The notes: generated by a model from the letters alone, not told the origin. A stretch of 55,539 nt of DNA from Lachnospiraceae bacterium (GCA_019423745.1 JAHZAV010000017.1:1-55539); one strand, 5' to 3'; shown: positions 1-9,708, counted from the first letter of the stretch. Numbers and translations: made by a program.

Positions 1-12
1 CTCGTTACAGCA

Positions 13-60
13 AAAAATCCGGCGTTCTACCCTGGTTTCAGAGCAGATCGCCGGATTTTT
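13..60 (-). terminator. hairpin downstream of the IS transposase
   Basis: A perfect 12-bp stem (AAAAATCCGGCG at 13-24 pairing with CGCCGGATTTTT at 49-60) encloses a 24-nt loop. Read on the minus strand it lies just past the transposase stop and ends in a T run, so it can terminate the transposase transcript or insulate the element from outside transcription. Confidence 0.6.
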
Positions 61-98
61 GCCGTACTTTAATAAAACCTCTCAGTTTTCTGATTTTT

Positions 99-1703
99 CT
101 ATGCAGTTTTTACTTTAAACAGATGGCTTCCTGTTCGCCCATTTTGGATCTTGGCATGCAGTTTATTCAGATTATACCCCAGGCACAGCAAAAGGATCTC
201 CAGTTTTACCTTCGTTTTCCCTCTCAGCAGAAATCTCTGGAATTCATAATCGTTTTTCAACACTCCAAAAGCTCCTTCTACTTGGATCGAACGGTTTATC
301 CGGTACTGGATTCCTTTTTCACTCAGGATGTTCTCATAGGATTCCTGACGCTTTTTCAAAAAGTTTTTGGAAAGATACAGTCTCTTATTTCCCTTCGCTT
401 TCGTACATTTTTCCTTGTATGGGCACCCGCTGCAGTCTTCACATTCATATACGGTTACTTCTGAGGGATAGCCGCTTTTGCTTTTCTGTTTCTTCTTAAA
501 AACTTCTTTCAGCTTTTTTCCTGCATGACAGGTGTAGGTGTCTGTCTCTTCATCATAGGCCATGTTTTCCCGCCTGCTGATGTCTTTCTTAAAACTTCTC
601 TTTTTCCATTTCTCATAAGTCTGCGGTTTGATATATGGTGTTTGCCCTTGCCTCTTCAGGTATTCATAAGCCTCTTCACTTTCATATCCCGAATCCGCAG
701 TCACACTGGGATATCGATATCCCAGGTTTGCTTCCATGTTTTTCAGAAACGGCACCAGTGTCCATACATCATTCCGATCCTGGAAAATCTCAGCCGCCAC
801 AATGTATTCGCTGTCCACGGCAATCTGGACGTTATATCCCGGCTTCAGCTGGGCATTCCTCATATGATCATCCTTCATGTGCATAAAAGTAGCATCCGGA
901 TCTGTCCTGCAGTAATTATTCCGCCCCTGAAAACTGGCCGTATGCCGGTTGTAGATTGTCTGGCGCTCCAGAAACCGGCGGAACAGTTCCAGATATCTTT
1001 GGTTCCGGCTTTTGCGTTTTCCTCTTCCATATACAAAAACCGTTCCGCCCAGGCGGCATCGTTCTTCCAGAAAGCTGCAGATTTCCTGCAGATCACGGGT
1101 ACGGTTTTCCTCTCCCACATGGAACCCACTGCTATAATCCTGGTTCAGAAGGCAGACCGCCTCCTGAATCCGCTCATACATCTTTGTTTCCCATTTTCCC
1201 ACGGATTTCTTCCAGACGAATGTATATTTATTGGAACAGGCTTCCAGTTTTGTCCCGTCGATGAATACGGTTTCTTTTGATAATTCTCCGTTTGCTTCCA
1301 GGCGGCAGACCATCTGATAAAAAAGATTTTCACAGGCATCCGCCAGAAAACCCGTACGAAAACGGGCAATTGTGCTGTGATCGGGAGCTTTCTGTCCGGC
1401 CAGCAGCCACATAAAGTTAATATCCCGTCTGCATGCGGTTTCAATTTTTCTGGATGAATAAATGTTCTGGGAATACGCATAGGTCAGGATCTTGAACATG
1501 GTCTTTGGGTCCACTGCCGGATTTCTGCCTTTGGCAGAGTAAGCCTGATACAGCAAGCTGTAATCCAATTCCTCCAGTTCGTGGCTCAGCAGTCGGACAG
1601 AGTCATCATCAGGAACCAAACCTTCCAAATTTAATGGCAAAACCAGTTGATAAGGTTCGCCGAATTCGGTATAATTCTTATGGTATGTAAGATATTTGGT
1701 CAT
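99..1703 (-). CDS. IS1182-family DDE transposase
   Basis: This 534-residue protein catalyses transposition of the surrounding element. The N-terminal part (about residues 20-130) is the DUF772-type transposase domain with the motif HSTIARFR. The likely catalytic triad is D149 (FIDGTKLEA), D337 (TADSGYES) and E476 (QVEGAFGVLK), which is the order and spacing expected for IS1182/IS5-like DDE enzymes. A Cys cluster (CEDCSGC at 421-427 plus C433) sits before the last acidic residue, as in other IS1182 transposases. The length is full for the family and no frameshift is seen, so the element may be active. Confidence 0.93.
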   Translation of the reverse strand: MTKYLTYHKNYTEFGEPYQLVLPLNLEGLVPDDDSVRLLSHELEELDYSLLYQAYSAKGRNPAVDPKTMFKILTYAYSQNIYSSRKIETACRRDINFMWLLAGQKAPDHSTIARFRTGFLADACENLFYQMVCRLEANGELSKETVFIDGTKLEACSNKYTFVWKKSVGKWETKMYERIQEAVCLLNQDYSSGFHVGEENRTRDLQEICSFLEERCRLGGTVFVYGRGKRKSRNQRYLELFRRFLERQTIYNRHTASFQGRNNYCRTDPDATFMHMKDDHMRNAQLKPGYNVQIAVDSEYIVAAEIFQDRNDVWTLVPFLKNMEANLGYRYPSVTADSGYESEEAYEYLKRQGQTPYIKPQTYEKWKKRSFKKDISRRENMAYDEETDTYTCHAGKKLKEVFKKKQKSKSGYPSEVTVYECEDCSGCPYKEKCTKAKGNKRLYLSKNFLKKRQESYENILSEKGIQYRINRSIQVEGAFGVLKNDYEFQRFLLRGKTKVKLEILLLCLGYNLNKLHAKIQNGRTGSHLFKVKTA

Positions 1704-1829
1704 ATCTAATTATACCATGGATTACGGACTCTTCGGAGTCCGTTTTCTGTTTTCAGGGCATAAAAACGGAGCTGCTGCTTCGTAGATGATTACTCATCTA
1801 TTTTGCAACAGCCCCTTTTATATTCGATT

Positions 1830-2093
1830 TCAAGATTTCAGCGCAATAAGCTCCAACTTCTTTCTCCTGCTCATCTGTTTAATCTCATATTCTCGACTCA
1901 TTGCCTCTTCCTTTGTCTTATATATCTCATAATACTCCAGCGTAACAGGCCTCCTGCTGGCAGTATATTTTGCACCTTTTCCTTCATTATGAGCATGAAG
2001 ACGCTTTTCCAAATTATTAGTCCATCCTGTATACAACGATCCATCCTTACATTTTAATATATATGTATAATTTGTTTTCGACAAGTTTTCCAC
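1830..2093 (-). CDS. GIY-YIG domain protein (UPF0213/YazA-YhbQ type)
   Basis: This 87-residue protein is a stand-alone GIY-YIG nuclease-fold domain. The motif appears as YTYILKCKDG followed by LYTGWTNN, then KRLHAHNEGKGAKYTA and the conserved RR and E residues (REYEIKQM). Small bacterial proteins of this family are common and mostly uncharacterised; some have DNA nuclease activity. It starts with GTG behind AGGGGAAAAG. It sits directly beside the IS right end, so it may have lost its upstream or downstream context. Confidence 0.85.
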   Translation of the reverse strand: MENLSKTNYTYILKCKDGSLYTGWTNNLEKRLHAHNEGKGAKYTASRRPVTLEYYEIYKTKEEAMSREYEIKQMSRRKKLELIALKS

Positions 2094-2199
2094 TTACTTT
2101 TCCCCTATTTTTAGCTGTTTATCCACATTTTTTCCACGATTTATATTTTTATTATAAATAAACCCACCACTTTTTTCAAATAAGAACACCACAAAAGTT

Positions 2200-2242
2200 A
2201 GTTTGGGACGTAACACTTTTAAAAAATGTTACGTCCCAAACT
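2200..2242. terminator. 16-bp perfect inverted repeat after the spoIID-spoIIQ pair
   Basis: The arms AGTTTGGGACGTAACA (2200-2215) and its exact complement (2227-2242) flank an 11-nt loop. It lies just beyond the spoIIQ-like stop codon and could terminate that transcript, but the T/A run is in the loop rather than after the stem. A related ACGTAACA palindrome occurs near 9709-9745, so it may instead be a dispersed repeat. Confidence 0.5.
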
Positions 2243-2246
2243 ACAC

Positions 2247-3041
2247 TTACTCCATAAATACAACTGGATCTATGGGCTGTCCATCTTTTCTCATTTCAAA
2301 ATATACATTACATCCTTCCACGCTGTAATATTTTGTAGGTTGATTCACATACCCAAGTACAGTCTTCGCTTCTACATAGTCTCCCGTATTTACAGTCACA
2401 TCTTTAAGCTGGCCATAAAACAATTCATATCCGTTTCCAATATCAACATTTACAGTTGTTCCGGTTTCAGCGTTTTCATCAATTGATTTAACCACTCCCG
2501 GTGTGCTGCTGATAACCTGATCGCCTTCAGTCCCAGAAATAATCAGTGCAGGATTATATTTATACTGATCCAGGGTAGAAAAATATACTGTCTCATCCAT
2601 ACTGTAATTCATCAGTACATTTCCATCCACCGGCCACAAAAGCTTACTGTTTTCCGTAAAATTTACAGATGAACTGCTGCCGGCTGTTTGTGTAGATATT
2701 CCTGCGGAAGATGTGCTGCTTCCTGCAGATACTCCATCTGTATTTGCGGTATTTTCCTGACTTTCATCATTTTGTATTGCAGAATCTTCTCCTGAAGCGG
2801 GATCCTCTTCTGTATTAATCACAAGATTGCTGCCTGCTTCTTCTTTTGCTTCATCCCCCGGTTCTTCATCACGTACATCTTCTTTTGTGTCATCCTCTGA
2901 TAATGCAAGCTGCTGCCGTTTTGCTTCCTGATAATCACGAAGCGTATATGTTCCAACCATAATAATCGCGGCTACGAAGCAAACAGCAATTCCGATACCG
3001 GTGCCCTTCCTCTTTTTTGAAGGCTTTTGTTTCTTATTCAT
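2247..3041 (-). CDS. spoIIQ: SpoIIQ-like sporulation protein with degenerate LytM (M23) domain
   Basis: This 264-residue membrane protein begins with a basic stretch, then a single transmembrane segment (GIGIAVCFVAAIIMVGTYTL), a long acidic, Ser/Thr-rich linker and a C-terminal M23/LytM-like domain from LLWPVDGNVLMNYS onward. In Bacillus and Clostridia, SpoIIQ sits in the forespore membrane and binds mother-cell SpoIIIAH to make the feeding channel. The usual zinc ligands are absent: the HxxxD position reads YNPALIIS and the HxH position reads LFYGQL, so it should be non-catalytic. The start at 3041 has GAGGTG six bases upstream; an in-frame GTG at 3050 has no room for a ribosome site. It follows spoIID by about 40 bp, a common clostridial pair. 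Confidence 0.82.
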   Translation of the reverse strand: MNKKQKPSKKRKGTGIGIAVCFVAAIIMVGTYTLRDYQEAKRQQLALSEDDTKEDVRDEEPGDEAKEEAGSNLVINTEEDPASGEDSAIQNDESQENTANTDGVSAGSSTSSAGISTQTAGSSSSVNFTENSKLLWPVDGNVLMNYSMDETVYFSTLDQYKYNPALIISGTEGDQVISSTPGVVKSIDENAETGTTVNVDIGNGYELFYGQLKDVTVNTGDYVEAKTVLGYVNQPTKYYSVEGCNVYFEMRKDGQPIDPVVFME

Positions 3042-3083
3042 ATTCATCACCTCTGGCTATATTTTTGCCAGAAGCTGATACCA

Positions 3084-3980
3084 TTATTCTGTATTCCCAG
3101 AATTTCTAATAATTTCTGCAACCTCTTTTATTTCTGTTCCTTCGAAAAAATATTGTAAAATTTCTTCTGCTGTTTTTCCTTCTTTGGCCATCTCATTTGC
3201 TGTATACTGACTAAGTCCCAAACCGTGACCAATTCCCCTGGTTGTAATTCGCATTTTTCCATCATATTTCTGGAGAATAAAACAGCTGGAATCTAAATTG
3301 TATTTCTCTCTAAATTGTTCTCCACTCATCGTTTCTTCCCCCACCCGAATACTGGTTACGTAACCTGCCGTATCTGTTTCTTTTATTTCTGCATCTATAT
3401 CATCTGTAATAATTGTCCTAATCTGTTCTTTTGATTCAATATCAAGAGGACATTCTTTAATTTTCAAATATGGATAATCCTCACTTCCCAGCACCTCTTT
3501 CCCATCTCGTGTATTACCATTGGTCAGTCTGGTAAAAGGAGTATTTGCCAATTCTTCCCCATACATTAGTACTTGTCCCTCTGTATCCTGCCAAACATTT
3601 TCCATCTTCCTGTAATACCTGGAAAATTTACTGCTTCCCCATTCCTCTTTCATTTCTTCCTCTGTCCAAAAATCATCAGCAAGTACTGTCTGACTCCCTT
3701 CCTCCTTTAGCTGTTTATAGATCGTTGTTCGAACAAGAATTGCCTGTACCTTAAGTGCTTCTTCTTCATAAGATGCCGGCACTTCCTTAGCCATCTTTCC
3801 AATTGCATATTCATCAAGAGATCTCTCTATTTCCTTCTCCCCTTGTTTTACTGTAACCTGCATTTCTTCCGCCGGAGCTGCTGTTTCTATTGATGTACCA
3901 TTTAAGAAAACGGTCACTACATAAGGGAGTAAAACAATAATAATAATATAACATCCCATCTTTTTTAATTTCTGTCGCAT
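3084..3980 (-). CDS. spoIID: stage II sporulation protein D (SpoIID, peptidoglycan lytic transglycosylase)
   Basis: This 298-residue protein has an N-terminal membrane anchor (CYIIIIVLLPYVVTVFL) and the SpoIID/LytB fold. SpoIID is a mother-cell lytic transglycosylase that drives engulfment with SpoIIM and SpoIIP. Visible family motifs are the region DEYAIGKMAKEVPASYEEEALKVQ.., the following RTT, and the C-terminal GIGHGLGLSQYTANEMAKEG block. The start has GGGAGGG at a suitable distance. The ribosome site overlaps the arm of the upstream hairpin, and a SigE-like promoter lies just in front (4003-4031). Confidence 0.93.
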   Translation of the reverse strand: MRQKLKKMGCYIIIIVLLPYVVTVFLNGTSIETAAPAEEMQVTVKQGEKEIERSLDEYAIGKMAKEVPASYEEEALKVQAILVRTTIYKQLKEEGSQTVLADDFWTEEEMKEEWGSSKFSRYYRKMENVWQDTEGQVLMYGEELANTPFTRLTNGNTRDGKEVLGSEDYPYLKIKECPLDIESKEQIRTIITDDIDAEIKETDTAGYVTSIRVGEETMSGEQFREKYNLDSSCFILQKYDGKMRITTRGIGHGLGLSQYTANEMAKEGKTAEEILQYFFEGTEIKEVAEIIRNSGNTE

Positions 3981-3983
3981 AAA

Positions 3984-4013
3984 ATAAACCCTCCCATACC
4001 TTAATGTATGAGA
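3984..4013 (-). terminator. rho-independent terminator of ileS-glgP
   Basis: Arms ACCCTCCCATAC and GTATGAGAGGGT form a 12-bp stem with one mismatch around a six-base loop. On the minus strand it comes after the glgP stop and is followed by TTTATTTTA. It overlaps the spoIID leader. Confidence 0.65.
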
Positions 4014-4031
4014 GGGTCATCTCTTTTATAC
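4003..4031 (-). promoter_or_regulatory. possible SigE-type promoter of spoIID
   Basis: On the minus strand GTATA (4031-4027) is followed after 16 bases by CATACATT (4010-4003). This resembles the known SigE pattern (ATA at -35, CATAcaaT at -10). It lies about 25 bases ahead of spoIID, which in Bacillus is a SigE gene. The inference is from pattern only, and the -10 element also forms part of the terminator stem. Confidence 0.45.
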
Positions 4032-4049
4032 CGTCAGACTTTTTCTCTT

Positions 4050-6515
4050 TTATACTTCTACTGTAACCTTATCCAAATGCCAGATATCGTCTACATATTC
4101 CTGAATGGTACGATCGGAAGTAAATTTACCGCAGCACGCAGTATTAAGAAGTGCCATTTTTGCCCATCTTTCTTTATCTTTATATGCCTCTTCTACTTTC
4201 TTTTGCGCCTCAGTATAGGAACGGAAATCTTTGAGAATGAAATACATATCTGCTCTTGATCCATCTCTCGGACAAAGAAGAGAATTATACAGATCTCGAT
4301 ACATCTCATTATCTCCATTAGAATACGTTCCGTTTATTAACTGATCTACTACTTTATGGATGTCCTGATCGCTGTTGTAAATATCTTGTGGATGATAGCC
4401 ACCATTATTTTCATAATTGATAACTTCCTGAGAGCTCAATCCAAAAATAAATGCATTGTCTTTTCCAACTTCCTCCACAATTTCCACATTCGCTCCGTCC
4501 ATTGTTCCAAGTGTAGGAGCTCCATTCAGCATAAACTTCATATTTCCTGTTCCGGACGCCTCTTTCGATGCTGTAGAAATCTGCTCACTGACATCTGCTG
4601 CCGCAAAAATAATCTCTGCATTGGAAACACGATAATCCTCAATAAATACAACCTTCAATTTTCCATTAATACTGCGGTCATTATTTACTACTTCAGCTAC
4701 AGAATTAATGAGTTTAATAATCTCCTTTGCACGAATATATCCTGCAGATGCTTTTGCTCCAAAAATGAAGGTTCTTGGGAAGAATGACATTTCCGGATGC
4801 TCCTTAATCTGATTATACAGATACATTACATGCATGATATTCAGAAGCTGTCTCTTATATTCATGAAGTCTCTTTACCTGCACATCAAAAATGGAACGAG
4901 GATCTACTTCAATTCCATTATGTTTCTTAATATATTCTGCCAGGCGAACTTTATTTTTATATTTAATATCCATAAATTCTGCCAGTGCTTTTGAATCATC
5001 CGCATATTTTTTCAGTCCGGACATTAGAGACAAATCAGTAATCCAGTCTTTGGTTCCAAGCTTTTCTGTTACCCAGTCTGCAAGAAGCGGATTTCCATGC
5101 ATCAAGAAACGTCTCTGCGTGATTCCGTTTGTCTTATTATTAAATTTCTCCGGCATCATCTCATAGAAGTCACGAAGCTCCTGATGCTTCAAAATTTCGG
5201 TGTGCAGCCTTGCCACACCATTCACAGAAAATCCTGCCACGATAGCAAGATGAGCCATTCTTACTTGCCCATTGTAGAGTATTGCCATCTTACGGACTTT
5301 CTCTTCATTGCCCGGATATCTTTCTCTCACCTGAATCAGGAAACGGCGATCGATTTCCTGAATAATCTGATAAACTCTGGGAAGCAATCTGGAGAAAAGA
5401 TCAATTGGCCATTTTTCCAACGCTTCCGCCATAATCGTATGATTTGTATATGCACATGTCTTTGTGGTAATATCCCAAGCTTCGTTCCAGCCAAGTCCTT
5501 CTTCATCAAGAAGGATTCTCATAAGTTCTGCAACTGCCACTGTAGGATGTGTATCATTCATCTGGAATACTACTTTCTCCGGAAGTTTATGGAGATCGTC
5601 ATGTGTCTTTTTATATTTTGTAATAGCCGCCTGAATGCTGGCAGAAATAAAGAAATACTGCTGCTTCAAACGAAGCTCTTTTCCTGCGTAATGATTGTCA
5701 TTTGGATAAAGTACTTCAACAATAGTTTTTGCAAGGTTTTCCTGCTCTACCGCCTTGTGGTAATCTCCTCTGTCAAAAGAATCCAGCTGAAAATCTGTAA
5801 TTGCTTTTGCATCCCAGATTCTCAACGTATTCACGTGATGGTTTCCATAACCCACGATAGGCATATCGTAAGGAATTGCAAGCACGGATTCATAATTTTC
5901 CTGAACAAATTTTGTCCGGTTTGTGGTATCGTCATATTCCACACGGATATTTCCGCCGAAACGTACTTCCTTTGCATATTCTTCTCTGCGAAGCTCAAAA
6001 GGATTTCCCTCTTTGAGCCAATTATCCGGTGTCTCAACCTGATATCCATTTTCTATTTTCTGTTTGAACATACCGTAACGGTAACGAATTCCGCATCCAT
6101 ATGCAGCATACCCAAGGGTTGCAAGAGAATCCAGAAAACAAGCTGCCAGACGTCCCAGTCCACCGTTTCCAAGAGCCGGATCCGGCTCTTCATCCTCGAT
6201 GGCGTTCAAATCAATGCCCATTTCATCCAACGCTTCTTGTACTTCTTTATAAGCAGTCATATTAATCAAGTTATTTCCAAGCGCTCTTCCCATGAGAAAT
6301 TCCATGGACAGATAATATACGGTTTTAGGATCATCCTTTTTAAACTGATTCTGTGTTGCAATCCAGTCATCAATAATAACTTCCTTGACCGCATAGGAAA
6401 CAGCCTGGAAAAGCTGCTGTGGAGTAGCCTCCTCTATAGTCTTCCGGTAAAGTGATTTTACATTATGTTTTACCTCTTTTTTAAAAGCTTCTTTTTCAAA
6501 TCTTGGGTTATACAT
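4050..6515 (-). CDS. glgP: glycogen/alpha-glucan phosphorylase
   Basis: This 821-residue enzyme removes terminal glucose from glycogen or maltodextrin with phosphate to give glucose-1-phosphate. It has the full length of GT35 phosphorylases. The N-terminal domain carries YYLSMEFLMGRALGNNL and EPDPALGNGGLGRLAACFLDS. The pyridoxal-phosphate site is KEASGTGNMKF with the Schiff-base lysine at residue 660, followed by GTMDGANVEI. RBS GAAGGAGG precedes the start. It begins 23 bp after the ileS stop with no terminator seen between them, so it is probably cotranscribed with ileS and subject to its T-box. No other glycogen genes are present in the window. Confidence 0.96.
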   Translation of the reverse strand: MYNPRFEKEAFKKEVKHNVKSLYRKTIEEATPQQLFQAVSYAVKEVIIDDWIATQNQFKKDDPKTVYYLSMEFLMGRALGNNLINMTAYKEVQEALDEMGIDLNAIEDEEPDPALGNGGLGRLAACFLDSLATLGYAAYGCGIRYRYGMFKQKIENGYQVETPDNWLKEGNPFELRREEYAKEVRFGGNIRVEYDDTTNRTKFVQENYESVLAIPYDMPIVGYGNHHVNTLRIWDAKAITDFQLDSFDRGDYHKAVEQENLAKTIVEVLYPNDNHYAGKELRLKQQYFFISASIQAAITKYKKTHDDLHKLPEKVVFQMNDTHPTVAVAELMRILLDEEGLGWNEAWDITTKTCAYTNHTIMAEALEKWPIDLFSRLLPRVYQIIQEIDRRFLIQVRERYPGNEEKVRKMAILYNGQVRMAHLAIVAGFSVNGVARLHTEILKHQELRDFYEMMPEKFNNKTNGITQRRFLMHGNPLLADWVTEKLGTKDWITDLSLMSGLKKYADDSKALAEFMDIKYKNKVRLAEYIKKHNGIEVDPRSIFDVQVKRLHEYKRQLLNIMHVMYLYNQIKEHPEMSFFPRTFIFGAKASAGYIRAKEIIKLINSVAEVVNNDRSINGKLKVVFIEDYRVSNAEIIFAAADVSEQISTASKEASGTGNMKFMLNGAPTLGTMDGANVEIVEEVGKDNAFIFGLSSQEVINYENNGGYHPQDIYNSDQDIHKVVDQLINGTYSNGDNEMYRDLYNSLLCPRDGSRADMYFILKDFRSYTEAQKKVEEAYKDKERWAKMALLNTACCGKFTSDRTIQEYVDDIWHLDKVTVEV

Positions 6516-6538
6516 AATTATCCTCCTTCTTCAGATCT

Positions 6539-9500
6539 TTATCTTTCAACACCAATCGTCACTTTTTCTCCATTAATATTCCATTCCTTCACATATCCTG
6601 CAGGTGTGGATTTTTCTACGGAAAGTGCAAGTGTCTCACTGCCGATTTCTGAAGCGTGATCTGCAAATACTTTTTCCGCTTTTTCGCTTCCCTCATAATA
6701 AATATGAATCTTATCGGTTACTTCAAAATCTGCTTCTTTTCTCATTGTCTGTACTTTGCTTATGATCTCACGCACAAATCCTTCTTCAAGAAGTTCCGGT
6801 GTCAGATTTGTATCAAGAACCACTGTAATTCCATTATTGTCCTCTGATACATAACCTTCCATCTGTGCTGTATCAATCAAGAGGTCTTCTTTAAACAGAG
6901 TAATTTCCTGCCCGTTAATATCCAGTTTAAGTGCTCCTGTCGCATTGACCTCATCCATTGCTGCATTTCCATCCAGAGATGATAAAGCTGCCTTAATTCC
7001 GCCTAACATTTTACCATATTTTGGTCCCACTGTCTTTAACTGTGGTTTAAATGTATATGAAGTAAAGGAACGTACATCCTGTGTAAATGTTAAATTCTTT
7101 ACATTCAGCTCATCTTTTATAATATCCTGGTAAAATTCAGGTAATTCTACGCTTGTTTTAACAAACATCTGTCCGATTGGCTGACGGTTTTTAATATTTG
7201 CCGTATTTCTGCAGGCGCGTCCCATGACAACAATCTTCAGGACTTCATCCATATTGGCCTCAAGCTGCTTGTCAATAAACGCCTCGTCTGCTGATGGGAA
7301 ATCACACAGATGAATGCTCTCCGGCGCGGATGAATCTATACTTCTTACAAGATTCTGATAAATCTCTTCTGTCATAAACGGAATCATCGGGGCCGCTACT
7401 TTAGACAGTGTTACAAGTGCTGTGTAAAGGGTCATATAAGCATTAATCTTATCCTGTGGCATTCCTTTTGCCCAGAAACGTTCTCTGCTTCTTCTGACAT
7501 ACCAGTTGCTCATATCATCTACAAAATCCTGAAGTGCTCTTGCTGCTTCCGGAATCCGGTAGTTTCCAAGATGTTCATCTACTTCCTTAATCAGTGTATT
7601 CATCTTGGACAAAAGCCATTTATCCATAACCGGAAGTTTATCATATTCCAGTTCATATTTTGAAGCATCAAATTCATCAATATTCGCATAAAGAACGAAA
7701 AATGCATAAGTATTCCACAGTGTGCCCATAAATTTACGCTGTCCTTCCACAACGGCTTTTCCATGGAACCGGTTTGGAAGCCAAGGCGCGCTGTTTACAT
7801 AGAAATACCAGCGGATCGCATCTGCACCGTACATCTCCAGAGCATCAAAAGGATCTACTGCATTTCCTTTAGACTTGCTCATTTTCTGACCATTTTCATC
7901 CTGTACGTGTCCAAGGACGATAACGTTTTTATAAGGAGCTTTATTGAAAATTAAGGTTGAAATAGCAAGTAATGAATAAAACCATCCTCTTGTCTGATCT
8001 ACCGCCTCTGAAATAAAGTCTGCCGGGAACTGCTGCTCGAACAAATCTTTATTTTCAAACGGATAATGATGCTGCGCAAATGGCATAGAACCAGAATCAA
8101 ACCAGCAGTCAATTACTTCCGGTACGCGATGCATTTCCTTTCCACACTTCGGACATCTAATTGTCACATCATCGATATACGGACGGTGAAGCTCAATATC
8201 ATCCGGACAATTATCGGACATAGACTTCAATTCCTCAATACTGCCGATAGAATGCTGGTGTCCGCACTCACATTCCCAGATATTTAAAGGAGTTCCCCAA
8301 TAACGGTTTCGGCTGATTCCCCAATCCTGAACATTTTCCAGCCAATCTCCAAAACGGCCTTTTCCAATGCTCTCTGGAATCCAGTTAATGGTATTATTGT
8401 TTGCAATCAGATCTTCTTTTACTGCCGTCATTTTTATAAACCAGGACTCACGTGCATAGTAAATAAGCGGAGTATCACATCTCCAGCAGTGTGGATAGCT
8501 ATGCTCGAATTTCGGAGCGTCAAAAAGCAGCCCTCTTGCCTCCAAATCTTTCAACACTTCCGGATCTGCCTTCTTTACAAACAGCCCAGCAAATGGTGTC
8601 GTTTCTCCCATATTTCCTTTTTCATCTACCAACTGGACGAAAGGCAGATCATATTTACGCCCTACCTTTGCATCGTCTTCACCAAATGCAGGTGCAATAT
8701 GAACAACACCTGTACCATCTGTCAATGTAACATAACTGTCGCATGTTACGAAAAATGCCTTTTTATTCTGTTTTGCAGCACAATCATATGCACACTGATA
8801 CAGCGGCTCATATTCTTTATATTCCAGCTCTTTTCCTTTATAAGTCTCTAAAATTTCATAAGCAGGTTTGCCTTCTTCCGCCAGTTTTCCAAGGACTGTA
8901 TCCAAAAGAGCCTGTGCCATATAATAAACATAACCATCTGCCGCCTTTACTTTCACATAATCCTCTTCTGGATTAACACAAAGACCAATATTTGACGGAA
9001 GCGTCCACGGTGTGGTAGTCCATGCCAGAATGTAAGCATCCTCATCCTTTACTTTAAAACGAACGATAGCAGAGCGCTCTTTTACATCCTTGTATCCCTG
9101 AGCCACTTCCTGCGCAGAAAGCGGAGTTCCACAGCGGGGACAATAAGGAACAATTTTAAATCCTTTATATAAAAGACCTTTATCCCAGATTTGTTTTAAC
9201 GCCCACCATTCTGACTCAATAAAATCATTATGGTAAGTAACATAAGGATCGTCCATATCTGCCCAGAATCCTACTGTTCCGGAAAAATCTTCCCACATCC
9301 CCTTATACTTCCACACACTCTCTTTACATTTATTGATGAAAGGCTCCAAACCATACTCCTCAATCTGATCCTTTCCATCAAGTCCAAGCAATTTCTCCAC
9401 TTCCAGCTCTACCGGCAGACCATGGGTATCCCATCCGGCTTTTCTTGGAACCATATATCCCTTCATTGTACGGTATCTCGGAATCATATCCTTGATAACA

Positions 9501-9685
9501 CGTGTCAGAACATGACCAATATGAGGTTTTCCGTTTGCAGTCGGAGGTCCGTCATAGAATGTGTATGTCTCACCTTCTTTGCGGTTTTCCATACTTTTTT
9601 CAAAAATGTGATTTTCTTGCCAGAATTTTTCAATTTCCTTTTCACGATCGACAAATTTTAGATCCGTAGAAACTTTCTTGTACAT
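6539..9685 (-). CDS. ileS: isoleucyl-tRNA synthetase
   Basis: This 1048-residue class I synthetase charges tRNA-Ile. It has the HIGH motif at residues 55-58 (GKPHIGHVLTR), the CP1 editing domain (TTPWTLPSNIGLCV), Zn-ribbon cysteines (YCPRCGTPL; WRCDTPLIYY; CECGHQH) and KMSKS at residues 601-605. The length and N-terminal block FYDGPPTANGKPHIGH are those of the eukaryote-like (type 2) IleS group, which is often less sensitive to mupirocin; that property is inferred from family knowledge. Transcription should be controlled by the T-box leader immediately upstream. RBS AAGGAGG is present. Confidence 0.97.
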   Translation of the reverse strand: MYKKVSTDLKFVDREKEIEKFWQENHIFEKSMENRKEGETYTFYDGPPTANGKPHIGHVLTRVIKDMIPRYRTMKGYMVPRKAGWDTHGLPVELEVEKLLGLDGKDQIEEYGLEPFINKCKESVWKYKGMWEDFSGTVGFWADMDDPYVTYHNDFIESEWWALKQIWDKGLLYKGFKIVPYCPRCGTPLSAQEVAQGYKDVKERSAIVRFKVKDEDAYILAWTTTPWTLPSNIGLCVNPEEDYVKVKAADGYVYYMAQALLDTVLGKLAEEGKPAYEILETYKGKELEYKEYEPLYQCAYDCAAKQNKKAFFVTCDSYVTLTDGTGVVHIAPAFGEDDAKVGRKYDLPFVQLVDEKGNMGETTPFAGLFVKKADPEVLKDLEARGLLFDAPKFEHSYPHCWRCDTPLIYYARESWFIKMTAVKEDLIANNNTINWIPESIGKGRFGDWLENVQDWGISRNRYWGTPLNIWECECGHQHSIGSIEELKSMSDNCPDDIELHRPYIDDVTIRCPKCGKEMHRVPEVIDCWFDSGSMPFAQHHYPFENKDLFEQQFPADFISEAVDQTRGWFYSLLAISTLIFNKAPYKNVIVLGHVQDENGQKMSKSKGNAVDPFDALEMYGADAIRWYFYVNSAPWLPNRFHGKAVVEGQRKFMGTLWNTYAFFVLYANIDEFDASKYELEYDKLPVMDKWLLSKMNTLIKEVDEHLGNYRIPEAARALQDFVDDMSNWYVRRSRERFWAKGMPQDKINAYMTLYTALVTLSKVAAPMIPFMTEEIYQNLVRSIDSSAPESIHLCDFPSADEAFIDKQLEANMDEVLKIVVMGRACRNTANIKNRQPIGQMFVKTSVELPEFYQDIIKDELNVKNLTFTQDVRSFTSYTFKPQLKTVGPKYGKMLGGIKAALSSLDGNAAMDEVNATGALKLDINGQEITLFKEDLLIDTAQMEGYVSEDNNGITVVLDTNLTPELLEEGFVREIISKVQTMRKEADFEVTDKIHIYYEGSEKAEKVFADHASEIGSETLALSVEKSTPAGYVKEWNINGEKVTIGVER

Positions 9686-9708
9686 ATTTTTCCTCCTTGT
9701 TATTTTTT

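Larger units (their letters stand above)
1..1815 (-). mobile_element. IS1182-type insertion sequence (left end at or before window edge)
   Basis: A single transposase gene on the minus strand fills this element. The right boundary is placed at the sequence reading GCAACAGCCCC (ending near 1815), which on the other strand gives GGGGCTGTTGC, a typical terminal sequence of this kind of element. The first bases of the window (GTTACAGCAAAA) look like a diverged or clipped copy of the opposite end, so the left tip is probably at or just outside the window. Target-site duplication cannot be checked. Confidence 0.75.

Noticed and set aside
525..1280. 251-codon plus-strand frame opposite the IS transposase
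   Set aside because: It mirrors the transposase gene, has no recognisable domain and no ribosome site.
5097..6455. 452-codon open frame on the plus strand opposite glgP
   Set aside because: It is antisense to the conserved glgP gene, has no ribosome site and its translation is of low complexity with many Cys, His and Phe; it is a by-product of codon use in glgP.
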